Assembly: GCA_007123655.1 (NCBI GenBank)
Contig: SKKR01000483.1
Coordinates: 1 to 12,894, forward strand
Origin: Thermomicrobiaceae bacterium
GTDB lineage: Bacteria; Chloroflexota; Chloroflexia; Thermomicrobiales; Thermomicrobiaceae
Length of the DNA: 12,894 nt
Direction: 5' to 3'
Shown here: positions 6,689 to 12,894 of the stretch, in pieces
How the letters are laid out: each line of letters begins with the position of its first letter
Position numbering within the stretch: position 1 is the stretch's first letter
The notes under the pieces: model-generated
Told to the model about the DNA's origin: nothing
The model's database searches: none
Seen by the model: the letters and a program-made list of their open reading frames with translations, nothing else
Made by a program: the position numbers and the translations under genes

Positions 6689-7976
6689 GGGCCAGTGCTC
6701 CGGCGCGTACGAGACGCGCGTACCGGTGGCGCGCTCCGTCTCGGTGCTCGGAGAGTTGTTCGCCGACGGTGTAAACGTGCAACTTCGGCGTGTCGGGCAC
6801 CGCGATGTCTCCAACTCGCACCAGCACCACACGATGACCGTCATCGAGCAACGAGAGGATCGCCACCTCGAGCGGCTCAGTCATGAGGCACGCGATGATC
6901 GCTACCGTGCTCCCGGCCGGCAGGCTTCTCGCTTCCGAGGTGAGCATGCGCGGGAAGTTCGTCGAAGACATTGGCGACAGTCGCGCGAGCCCTTCGAGGA
7001 TCGTCTCCAGCTGACGAGGTCCCCGGCCGGGAGGAATCCGCAGGGTCTGGTCTGAACCGGTTATCACTGCGTTGACGTACAAGCCGACGGTGTACCGGGA
7101 CTCCAGCAGCGCTGATGCCAGTGACGCGGCCGCGATAATCGCACTCTCCGCACGAACCGAGTCCATGCCTTCCCAGTACCGTTCAAACGTGTCCAGGCTG
7201 AGGAACAGGCCGGCCTGCAACGCGATGGTCGGCTCGAAGATCTTGACCTGTGGTTCCTGAAGCCTGGCGGACGCCTTCCAGTGAATGTAGCGCGTCGAGT
7301 CATCCGGCGCATAGGGCCGGACGCCGATCAGCCGGATTGGATCGGTCAACAGATGCGTTCGCACTCGCTGCGAACCGAACGGGTAGTCCGGCGGAAAGTC
7401 CGACTCCGGGAGCGAGACAACTTCCGGATAGACCAGAAAAGAGGTCCGGTCTTCGATGTTCATCTGTCGCGTAAAGAACCCGAACGGGTCGCCGGAACGG
7501 ATTGAAGTTGGGCCTGCCATATGCGCGCCACGTTCCTGACATTGCAGGTCAACGCTCCAGGTTACCCGCTGTTTCCATCGCAGGGGGGTGGCGTGACGAA
7601 CCGCGGTGGTTGCGACCCGGTCGGACGGGAGCGCCTGCGTCTCCAGTGGTCGCACCCGGTCCGAGATGTGCTCGTCGATCTCCACCCATGCCAGCGGCAG
7701 CCAGCTACGATTTTCAAGCTGGAATGTCATGGTGAGGATCTCGCCACGGAACGCCCGGTTCTCAGAGAGCCGGCGGCTGTAGACAAGGCCGTCAAGCGAG
7801 TGCCGCGTCCAGAGCCAGGTCGTTCCGGCCGTTACGAACACCGCGCTGGCCAGCAGGCTGATCGCGGGCTGGCCGATGATCATGCCGACAACGAGCAGGC
7901 CCCCGGCGGAGTATAGCCACACCGGATTGAAGAAATGACTGCGGATTGGTCTGGTGACTGTTCTGCTCTGCGTCAC
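6678..7976 (-). CDS. DUF58 family protein
   Basis: This 432-residue protein has two hydrophobic segments near the N-terminus (roughly residues 20-58) and then a soluble region. Family hallmarks are visible: FRGEILTMTFQLENRS, GPTSIRSGDPFGFF and the DUF58 core, GVRPYAPDDSTRYIHWKASA with QEPQVKIFEPT. The C-terminal part looks like the von Willebrand-type fold predicted for the family. Genes of this family almost always sit next to a MoxR ATPase, as here, and are thought to be its client or partner. The start is a GTG 33 nt after the MoxR stop, and no strong Shine-Dalgarno is seen, so a start a few codons away cannot be excluded. Its stop overlaps the start of the DUF4129 gene by 11 nt. Confidence 0.93.
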   Translation of the reverse strand: MTQSRTVTRPIRSHFFNPVWLYSAGGLLVVGMIIGQPAISLLASAVFVTAGTTWLWTRHSLDGLVYSRRLSENRAFRGEILTMTFQLENRSWLPLAWVEIDEHISDRVRPLETQALPSDRVATTAVRHATPLRWKQRVTWSVDLQCQERGAHMAGPTSIRSGDPFGFFTRQMNIEDRTSFLVYPEVVSLPESDFPPDYPFGSQRVRTHLLTDPIRLIGVRPYAPDDSTRYIHWKASARLQEPQVKIFEPTIALQAGLFLSLDTFERYWEGMDSVRAESAIIAAASLASALLESRYTVGLYVNAVITGSDQTLRIPPGRGPRQLETILEGLARLSPMSSTNFPRMLTSEARSLPAGSTVAIIACLMTEPLEVAILSLLDDGHRVVLVRVGDIAVPDTPKLHVYTVGEQLSEHRDGARHRYARLVRAGALAHDI

Positions 7977-8009
7977 TGGCGTGCCGCCGTTCAGCGTTAA
8001 GTCCCGGCG

Positions 8010-8963
8010 TCAGACGTGCTCGACCGGCACCTCGATCCGCTCGATCGCGGCCCGGAGCACCTGGCTCGAGGTGCGTCCCCGAAGCCTGGCTTCAGGGTTT
8101 AGCATGATCCGGTGTTCCAGCGCTGGGCCGACAAGGTTCAGAATGTCATCAGGAAGCACGTAATCTCGACCACGCACGGCCGCGAGCGCCTGACTTGCCT
8201 GGAACAGTCCGAGCGTTCCCCGCGGGCTGACGCCCAGGCTTATAGCGTCGTCGGTTCGTGTCTCCCGGGCGATGCGAGCGATGTAGCGTCTCAGTTCGGG
8301 TTCGACGAAAACACTCCGACACTGCTGTCCAGCTTCCAGCATGTCGGCTGGGTTGGTGACCGGCTGCATGAGCTCAATGGGGTTGAACTCTCGAAAGCGC
8401 TCCATCATGGATATCTCTTCATCCTCGTCCGCGGGATACCCGAGACTGACGCGCAGGAGAAAGCGATCCATCTGGGCCTCCGGGAGTGGGAATGTGCCTT
8501 CGAGCTCGACCGGGTTCTCGGTTGCCAGCACCAGAAAAGGGCGAGGCAGCGACATCGTGTCGCCTTCGATGGTCACGGTCCGCTCCTCCATCGCTTCCAG
8601 CAATGCGGACTGCGTGCGGGGCGTCGCACGGTTAATCTCGTCCGCCAGGAGCACATTGGAGAACACCGGACCGCGACGAAACGTGAACTCACCCGTCTTC
8701 TGATTGAAGTAAGTGATACCGCTGACATCGGAAGGAAGAAGGTCCGGCGTGAACTGAATGCGTCGGAACTCCCCGCCGATCGATTTCGCGATCGCCCTGG
8801 CCATCGTGGTCTTGCCGACTCCGGGAATATCCTCCACCAGCACGTGACGTTCGCAGAGGAGCGCGACGATCACGAGTTCCGCAACGGACCGCTTGCCGAC
8901 CATCACCTGATCGACGTTGTCGAGTATCTGCCCGGCGAGTTCGGCTACCCTGAGTTCGGCCAA
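8010..8963 (-). CDS. MoxR-type AAA+ ATPase
   Basis: This is a cytoplasmic AAA+ ATPase of the MoxR family, thought to act as a chaperone or remodeller for partner proteins such as DUF58. Numbered from TTG 8963 (317 residues), Walker A is GVGKTT (48-53), preceded by VEDIP. The family string FTPDLLPSDVSG is at 71-82, Walker B is VLLADE (104-109) followed by INRATPRTQSALLEAMEE, sensor 1 is ATENP (147-151), and an arginine finger lies in QMDRF (R167). SPRG in the lid is the sensor 2 region. The frame is open to TTG 9029 with an ATG at 9008. I prefer TTG 8963 because GAGGGA lies upstream at good spacing, the family usually has about 20 residues before VGK, and the extra codons include several rare ones (ATA, AGG). 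It is first in the operon. Confidence 0.93.
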   Translation of the reverse strand: MAELRVAELAGQILDNVDQVMVGKRSVAELVIVALLCERHVLVEDIPGVGKTTMARAIAKSIGGEFRRIQFTPDLLPSDVSGITYFNQKTGEFTFRRGPVFSNVLLADEINRATPRTQSALLEAMEERTVTIEGDTMSLPRPFLVLATENPVELEGTFPLPEAQMDRFLLRVSLGYPADEDEEISMMERFREFNPIELMQPVTNPADMLEAGQQCRSVFVEPELRRYIARIARETRTDDAISLGVSPRGTLGLFQASQALAAVRGRDYVLPDDILNLVGPALEHRIMLNPEARLRGRTSSQVLRAAIERIEVPVEHV

Positions 8964-9002
8964 GCTGGAGTCCCTCAAACTGTTCGCGCTGGTCTGTTGC
9001 CG

Positions 9003-9009
9003 TATCATA
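9003..9009. promoter_or_regulatory. Symmetric -10-like element between MoxR and the small membrane protein gene
   Basis: The seven bases TATCATA read as TATCAT on the plus strand and TATGAT on the minus strand. Each matches the sigma-70 -10 consensus at five of six positions. A plus start near 9015 would leave about 44 nt before TTG 9059, and a minus start near 8997 would leave about 34 nt before TTG 8963. Both starts have Shine-Dalgarno sequences. Neither direction has a good -35, so this remains a candidate bidirectional promoter. Confidence 0.38.
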
Positions 9010-9058
9010 GCCCAGACGGACGAATTCAACGAATAGGCGCCGCACGGAGGCCAGGTTA

Positions 9059-9223
9059 TTGCAGCGACTGAACCAGTGGGTCGATGAGCTATTCAGACGT
9101 TTTGCCCGGCAAAGCGATACGCGCCGGGCCGCCATTCTGGGAATGGCGTTCGGACTGCTCCTGTGTGTCATTGTTCTGCTGGCGTGTGTTGTGCTCGGTT
9201 TCGTAGCAGAGTTGGGCGAGTAA
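9059..9223 (+). CDS. Small single-helix membrane protein (54 residues)
   Basis: This short frame starts at TTG 9059 with GGAGG at 9046-9050 (8 nt spacing) and ends at TAA 9221-9223. The N-terminal 23 residues are amphipathic and basic (LFRRFARQ, TRR). One strong hydrophobic helix spans about residues 25-50 (ILGMAFGLLLCVIVLLACVV), followed by a short acidic tail, AELGE. Positive charges before the helix predict the N-terminus inside the cell. I do not recognise a family. It is divergent from the MoxR operon and meets the SufR-like gene tail to tail with a 4-base gap, so it fills the whole space between two known genes. A role with the MoxR/DUF58/DUF4129 membrane system is possible but rests on position only. 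Confidence 0.62.
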   Translation: MQRLNQWVDELFRRFARQSDTRRAAILGMAFGLLLCVIVLLACVVLGFVAELGE

Positions 9224-9227
9224 GTGA

Positions 9228-9935
9228 CTAGCTTTCCCGGTTTGCCGCGGATGCCGTCGTCAGTGGAATGCGCGGGGCCGCTTCTGGATCGCGTTCACGG
9301 ACGAGGTAGCTGCACATGTGGTCGCCAGTCAGCATATGACAGCTGCGCTCGACCTCCGCGCACAGGACATCGCGAAACATATCCGCCTCGTGCCGGCACA
9401 CTGCTGGAAACTGCTCCGCCACGCGATCGATTGCGCAGTTGTAAAGCTTGATCAAGTACCGACGGTCATCGAATGGTTCCCAGCACGCCAGGTAGCCGAT
9501 CTCGTCCATCCCCCGCGTCAGTCCCGCAACCCGCTCGTCGAGCGGCGCTCTGGGGTCGATGTAACGCCTGAGAAGTCGCTTGGTTCGCTCGCCCCGTCGC
9601 GCGAGCAAGGCTTCGACCTTCTCAACACCGTCGAGTTCGATCAGGTCCTCAAGCAAATCGGTGATGACCGTATCGTAGTGCTTGGGGAAGACACCGTCGG
9701 CACGGGGCGACAGCCGGAAGACGTGCGCGGGACGGCCAATGGAGCGACGGGAGATGGTCGATTCGATCAAGCCATCCCGTTCAAGAGCGGCGAGATGCTT
9801 GCGGACGGCCATCGATGTGACCCCGACATGGTCGGCCAGTTGATCGGCGGTCAGGCCGTCACTTCTTTTCAACGCCTCGAGCACTTTCGCACGCGTTGAA
9901 CCGGGTTGCTTCCGACGGGGGCCGTGACGCGTCAT
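9228..9935 (-). CDS. SufR-like winged-helix Fe-S transcriptional regulator
   Basis: This 235-residue protein has an N-terminal winged helix (residues 14-76). TADQLADHVGVTSMAVRKHL is the helix-turn-helix, with the family wing motif RRSIGRPAHVFRLS. The C-terminal half has C167, C180, C192, C199 and C208. The pattern C-x12-C-x27-C formed by C167, C180 and C208 equals the spacing of the [4Fe-4S] ligands known in cyanobacterial SufR. It lies in the family context NC..P..C..E...GD..C. It probably senses Fe-S or redox status and binds DNA. ATG 9935 is chosen because GGAGGG lies about 10 nt upstream and the winged helix follows directly; the frame continues open to 10478 without recognisable sequence. 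No suf genes are in the window, so its targets are unknown. The inverted repeat at 9976-10002 could be its own operator. Confidence 0.85.
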   Translation of the reverse strand: MTRHGPRRKQPGSTRAKVLEALKRSDGLTADQLADHVGVTSMAVRKHLAALERDGLIESTISRRSIGRPAHVFRLSPRADGVFPKHYDTVITDLLEDLIELDGVEKVEALLARRGERTKRLLRRYIDPRAPLDERVAGLTRGMDEIGYLACWEPFDDRRYLIKLYNCAIDRVAEQFPAVCRHEADMFRDVLCAEVERSCHMLTGDHMCSYLVRERDPEAAPRIPLTTASAANRES

Positions 9936-9962
9936 TTGATTCAACCCTCCACGCCCGAAGGA

Positions 9963-9968
9963 TAACAT
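9963..9968 (-). promoter_or_regulatory. Possible -10 element of the SufR-like regulator
   Basis: TATGTT on the minus strand lies 28 nt before the ATG at 9935, at a sensible distance for a short leader containing GGAGGG. No convincing -35 is found at 16-18 nt, which would fit an activator- or repressor-controlled promoter, or the call may be wrong. Confidence 0.3.
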
Positions 9969-9975
9969 AGCCGGA

Positions 9976-10002
9976 CGGTGATTCTGACCCGGATCGTCAC
10001 CG
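9976..10002. promoter_or_regulatory. Inverted repeat, candidate operator in the divergent promoter region
   Basis: CGGTGA and TCACCG form a perfect 6-bp inverted repeat around 15 bases. CCGGAC occurs at 9971-9976 and again at 10000-10005 overlapping the right arm, and a third copy is at 10076-10081. The repeat covers the place where a -35 would lie for the SufR-like gene. It does not match the CAAC-N6-GTTG box of cyanobacterial SufR. It may be an autoregulatory site; this is a position-based guess. Confidence 0.35.
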
Positions 10003-10111
10003 GACAGCCCATGTGGCCAGCAGGCGTTGAATAGTACGTTTGTCCCGGCGAACAGAATCCAGGGTACCCCGGAAACCGGACACATCTCATACCTGAACGG
10101 ACACTGCTGGT

Positions 10112-10120
10112 TGCTATACT
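10112..10120 (+). promoter_or_regulatory. Extended -10 promoter of the four-helix/longin-like protein gene
   Basis: TGCTATACT is a strong extended -10, with TATACT at 10115-10120. It is nearly identical to the TGCTAGACT seen before both lipoprotein genes. The -35 region is weak (CTGAAC at 16 nt spacing), which extended -10 promoters tolerate. The start would be near 10127, giving a leader of about 76 nt before ATG 10203. Confidence 0.55.
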
Positions 10121-10202
10121 GGCCAGAGACGTTTAGCCCCGCTCGTCGACGAGACTTTCGCGGCGACATCAAGTGGTCCCGAGCGGGCACCAGAGGGACA
10201 GC

Positions 10203-11492
10203 ATGGCAAATCAGCAATCCTCGGCGATGACCGCCGCTTCGGCGAAGTCCACTCCGTCCTCCGTAAGCCGAACACTTGCGGCCTGCGCGTACCTGCTCGG
10301 GGCGTTCTCTCTGGTCATTGTCGCGGTCGGGCCCAGAAATCCGTTTCTGCTCCGTCACGCCCAGCAGGCGATGGTGCTGCACATTGTGCGTATCTTTCTG
10401 GCGATCAGCGTTATCCTGACGTACTACGCGGCCGCCGGCAGTTCCGATTCGCTGCAGCTCTCTACCTTTACGATCCACCTTGGCGCACTCGTGCTGATCG
10501 GCGTGCCCTGGCCGGCCGATATGCCGGCGGATCTGGTGCTCCTGCTGGGATTGCCACTGGGCGGACCGTGGGTCGCCGCCATATGCGCCGCGATGGTCAG
10601 CGCACTTGGCAAAAGCCTGGACGTCCGGGCTGCGCTATCCAGTACCTGGCCGGAATGGATCGACGACGCGCCGCCTCAGATCGGCACGCCCGAGTACGAT
10701 CGCAGCATCGGCCTGCGGGGCAGCTTCTCGGAGATCGAACACACATCGAAGCACGGATCGGAATACGCCGACGTCGAGCGAGGTATCGCGCGCGACCTGC
10801 GGGACCAGCGCCTGGAACGCATGTGGAGCGCGTCACGGGTGGCGGCGAAGGAGCGGTACCGCCAGGATATCCTCAGTGAGCTGGAGAAGCGTCAGGAAAC
10901 GGTGCTCGTGAGGCTCGATCATCTGAATCACCTGCTCTCGGGCGGATCGATCAGTATGGCCCGGTACAACCGGTTCAACCAGGAACTGATCGGTTATCTG
11001 GACAGTCTGCGCGGCCTGCTGACGCGCATCCGCAACCGCCGGCTGAGCGGCCCGGGAGGACTGGGAGAGCTTCCGGAAGCTCCGGGTGCACTGACAAGGT
11101 CGCCGGAAGCGGAAGCCAATTCCCTGGCCGTGATCGACCGGTCCGGGATTCCGGTCGTCACCTACGGGCACTTCGAGATGGACGAGTCGCTGATCAGCGG
11201 CATGGTGTCTGTGCTGGAGGGCCTCAGTGAGGAAATGTTCGGCTCACGGGCCAACATGACGCAACTCGCGGACGGAGAAGTGGTTTACTACGCTCAGGGG
11301 AAACACTGCAGCGCGTTTGCCACATTCGAGGACGAACCGTCCCCCGCGCAGGTTACGACGCTACGAGACTTCGTGGAGACGTTTGAGTCGGTCAACGAGG
11401 AGCAGCTACAGCGAACCCCGTTCGACCCGAACAAGATCGAGCGAATCGATGTGCCGTTCCGGTTTGCCCGCCGGATGACCCACCGGGTCTGA
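10203..11492 (+). CDS. Four-helix membrane protein with roadblock/longin-like C-terminal domain
   Basis: This 429-residue protein starts at ATG 10203, where GAGGG ends 5 nt upstream; an ATG 30 nt earlier lacks such a site. Residues 25-42, 57-78, 88-103 and 110-133 are hydrophobic. The first pair carries a DUF4870-like signature, NPFLLRHAQQAM. Residues 187-280 are charged and helical (for example ERYRQDILSELEKRQE) and may form a coiled coil. After a Gly/Pro-rich hinge (282-300), residues 307-402 read as beta-hairpin, helix, beta strands, helix: SLAVIDRSGIPVVTYGH, ESLISGMVSVLEGLSEEM, DGEVVYYAQGKHCSAFATF and PAQVTTLRDFVETFESV. This order resembles roadblock/longin domains that associate with small GTPases. 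The domain call is by eye only. No GTPase is adjacent, and its role is unknown. Confidence 0.85.
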   Translation: MANQQSSAMTAASAKSTPSSVSRTLAACAYLLGAFSLVIVAVGPRNPFLLRHAQQAMVLHIVRIFLAISVILTYYAAAGSSDSLQLSTFTIHLGALVLIGVPWPADMPADLVLLLGLPLGGPWVAAICAAMVSALGKSLDVRAALSSTWPEWIDDAPPQIGTPEYDRSIGLRGSFSEIEHTSKHGSEYADVERGIARDLRDQRLERMWSASRVAAKERYRQDILSELEKRQETVLVRLDHLNHLLSGGSISMARYNRFNQELIGYLDSLRGLLTRIRNRRLSGPGGLGELPEAPGALTRSPEAEANSLAVIDRSGIPVVTYGHFEMDESLISGMVSVLEGLSEEMFGSRANMTQLADGEVVYYAQGKHCSAFATFEDEPSPAQVTTLRDFVETFESVNEEQLQRTPFDPNKIERIDVPFRFARRMTHRV

Positions 11493-11496
11493 CGCG

Positions 11497-11922
11497 CTAC
11501 TGGACCTCGAACTCGGTCTCGAACCCGTTGACGTTCAGGGTATACGTACCGGATTCGGCCTCGCCAAGGGCAATCGTCTCCTCGTAAGATTCGATCACCT
11601 GGGGACAGACTTCGTCCGGATCTCGCTCCGCGAGAATCTCGATCTCCCACCCGTCCGGGTGTCCGGTGATGTGCGGCTCCCGCGGCACCCAGCACGGGTC
11701 AGGCATGTAGCCTTCGACCAGCACGAAGACCTGCACCGGGAAACTCTCCGCAAGGTTGACCGAGACCGAGTCAATGGTAACCGGGGCGACTCGGAGTCCA
11801 TTATCCGGCGCGTCGTTGCCCTGATCGTCTTCTGCGCCAATCCTCGCGATCGCGAATGCCAGCACGATGATACCGACAAGGATCGGCGCACCGAACAGCG
11901 CAGGTTTACTCAAATGTTTCAT
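11497..11922 (-). CDS. Small exported or membrane-anchored protein with two conserved-type cysteines
   Basis: This 141-residue protein has a short basic N-terminus, a hydrophobic signal-anchor (residues 8-26, LFGAPILVGIIVLAFAIA) and an extracellular beta-rich domain. The domain contains SFPVQVFVLVEGYMPDPC (C77), a second cysteine in EVCPQ (C106), and ends with EETIALGEAESGTYTLNVNGF. I recognise this arrangement (Cys, second Cys before a ...ETI.L motif, GTYT.NVNG and F.V at the end) from small exported proteins frequent in Chloroflexota, but no function is established. C77 and C106 could form a disulfide. No lipobox precedes the domain. ATG 11922 has AGGA 7 nt upstream. It converges with the longin-like gene, leaving 4 bases between the stops. 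Confidence 0.85.
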   Translation of the reverse strand: MKHLSKPALFGAPILVGIIVLAFAIARIGAEDDQGNDAPDNGLRVAPVTIDSVSVNLAESFPVQVFVLVEGYMPDPCWVPREPHITGHPDGWEIEILAERDPDEVCPQVIESYEETIALGEAESGTYTLNVNGFETEFEVQ

Positions 11923-12167
11923 CGCTCGTTCCTGCTCCTGTCGTCGTGAGTTCGAATGGTGTTGCGTATCTGCTTCGGGCGCCTGGCGCCCGTTCCCACT
12001 GTACATGCCCTGATGATACGACGTCCCTCGGCTCGATTCGGTTCCCCGGCGGGCGACGAGCTCACCTGCCGATAACCGCGCGATGCGTTAACATGGAAAC
12101 GAACAGCCGGAGCCGACCTGACGCTCAATCGAACGTCGATCAGTGTAGCGAGTTGGAGCGATCTGCC
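11923..12167. other. Divergent intergenic region
   Basis: These 245 bases separate the two divergent starts at 11922 (minus) and 12168 (plus). Apart from the inverted repeat at 11976-11992 they show only weak promoter candidates. One is TATCAT on the minus strand at 12013-12018, without a clear -35. No gene of its own is seen here. Confidence 0.5.
11976..11992. promoter_or_regulatory. GC-rich inverted repeat upstream of the exported protein gene
   Basis: CGGGCGCCTGGCGCCCG is perfectly self-complementary around a central T, giving a 7-bp stem with a three-base loop. It lies 54 nt before ATG 11922, so it would be in the leader of that gene or act as an operator. There is no T-run on either side, which argues against a terminator. 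Confidence 0.4.
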
Positions 12168-12894
12168 ATGCCGAAACTTGAATCGTTTCCGTTCTTCCGT
12201 TTCTCTGGTTCCCACCGGGAGATTGGCCGTCAGTTCGGCGAAGCGGCACAGGAGCTCATCATTCAGCACCGCGATAAGGCGCTGCAACGACTTGCGGAGA
12301 AGAACGGGATCTCCGAATCAGCCGCTCGCGCCGCGTCCCAGCAGTACCGGGACACCGTGATCGAACACGCGCCGTTCTTCGACGAAGAAGTTCAGGGCCT
12401 CGCGGAGGGCGCGGGGATCGATCTGAGCGATGCGTATCTCCTTCAGCTTCGTGCGGAACTGGGCGTAACCACGACGCCTGACTTGCTGGAGCACGGTGAT
12501 GAGTGCACCTCGTTCGCCGTCTTGCCGGACGCAACGAAGAACGGTGAACCGCTGGTCGGGCAAAATGCCGACCTTCCGTCGTTCTACCGGGAGATCGCCG
12601 TAATCGTGGAATTGATCCCGGACGATCAGCCCACCATCCTGATGCTGACACCGGCGGGACAGATGTCGTACATCGGTATCAACGACCGCGGGATGGGGGT
12701 CTTCGCCAACTTCGTTACCTGTGACGGATGGCGCGTCGGGTTCCCCAGATACTTTCTATCCCGGCTCGCGCTGACGCATGAGCGCGTGGACGACGCGATC
12801 CAGGCGATTCGCTCCGTCCCGCGCGCGTCTTCGCGCAACCTGATCATGATCGACAGCCACGGCAGCGCCGCCGATCTCGAGACAACGCCCACCC
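12168..12894 (+). CDS. C45 family peptidase / acyl-CoA:6-aminopenicillanic acid acyltransferase-like protein, 3' end outside window
   Basis: The first 242 codons of an N-terminal nucleophile hydrolase-type protein are present. The N-terminal prodomain begins with FRFSGSHREIGRQFGEA and includes EEVQGLAEGAGIDLSDAYLLQLR, both typical of the family. Residue C113 in DECTSFAVL is the expected autocleavage site and new N-terminal nucleophile. The following GEPLVGQNADLP, and later SYIGINDRGMGVFAN, match the mature-chain fold. In Penicillium this family makes penicillins; bacterial members act on diverse amides or peptides and their substrates are mostly unknown, so the name should not be read as beta-lactam synthesis. 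ATG 12168 has GGAG 9 nt upstream. The chain continues beyond the right edge; family members are usually about 330-400 residues. Confidence 0.9.
   Translation, partial: MPKLESFPFFRFSGSHREIGRQFGEAAQELIIQHRDKALQRLAEKNGISESAARAASQQYRDTVIEHAPFFDEEVQGLAEGAGIDLSDAYLLQLRAELGVTTTPDLLEHGDECTSFAVLPDATKNGEPLVGQNADLPSFYREIAVIVELIPDDQPTILMLTPAGQMSYIGINDRGMGVFANFVTCDGWRVGFPRYFLSRLALTHERVDDAIQAIRSVPRASSRNLIMIDSHGSAADLETTPT

Noticed and set aside
6689..6844. 52-codon extension of the DUF4129 protein
   Set aside because: The sequence is antisense-like and lies inside the DUF58 gene in another frame. The overlapping ATG 6688 fits operon coupling.
9936..10202. Cyanobacterial SufR box (CAAC-N6-GTTG)
   Set aside because: Read on both strands, no copy with the right spacing was found in the regulator's own upstream region.
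9936..10478. 181-codon N-terminal extension of the SufR-like protein
   Set aside because: It has no recognisable domain and runs antisense through the start of the divergent gene. The winged helix begins directly after ATG 9935.
1..12894. Halophilic archaeon origin suggested by the acidic tracts
   Set aside because: Cytoplasmic proteins are Arg-rich rather than acidic, and promoters, Shine-Dalgarno sites and gene families are bacterial.
1..12894. Mobile element, defence system, CRISPR or RNA gene
   Set aside because: No transposase, integrase, phage or nuclease-type protein, no regularly spaced repeats and no tRNA/rRNA-like sequence was seen. The unusual parts are within ordinary chromosomal operons.

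Overview
The window is GC-rich bacterial chromosome, densely coding, with ATG, GTG and TTG starts and clear Shine-Dalgarno sites. The gene content suggests Chloroflexota, perhaps a Thermomicrobia-like lineage, but this is inference from gene types only. The clues are Tat-type lipoprotein solute-binding proteins, a MoxR/DUF58/DUF4129 operon, a SufR-like regulator, a small exported protein ending in a 'GTYTLNVNG' motif and a C45 acyltransferase-like protein. No phage, IS, CRISPR, tRNA or rRNA signal was seen.

Left part (1-5152, minus strand): a peptide/nickel-type ABC importer locus. Transcription runs right to left: a complete family-5 solute-binding lipoprotein (SBP2), a strong intercistronic hairpin, a DppB-type permease, a DppC-type permease, then a second paralogous lipoprotein (SBP1) cut by the window edge. 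Both lipoproteins have a twin-arginine signal, a lipobox cysteine at residue 42, and a near-poly-aspartate tether of about 46-49 residues. Each has its own extended -10 promoter (TGCTAGACT). No ATPase subunit is present in the window.

Centre (5204-9223): a minus-strand operon of a MoxR AAA+ ATPase, a DUF58 protein and a polytopic membrane protein with a C-terminal DUF4129 domain. The last two overlap by 11 nt. This resembles the MoxR-DUF58-transglutaminase operons, but no transglutaminase core is seen. Divergent from MoxR lies a 54-residue single-helix membrane protein with a TTG start. The short space between them contains a symmetric -10 element that could serve both strands.

Right part (9228-12894): a SufR-like winged-helix regulator (minus) with Fe-S-type cysteine spacing. 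Divergent from it is a four-helix membrane protein (plus) with a long charged helical region and a roadblock/longin-like C-terminal domain. Converging on that is a small anchored exported protein (minus). Last comes the first 242 codons of a C45-type (acyl-CoA:6-APA acyltransferase-like) N-terminal nucleophile hydrolase (plus).
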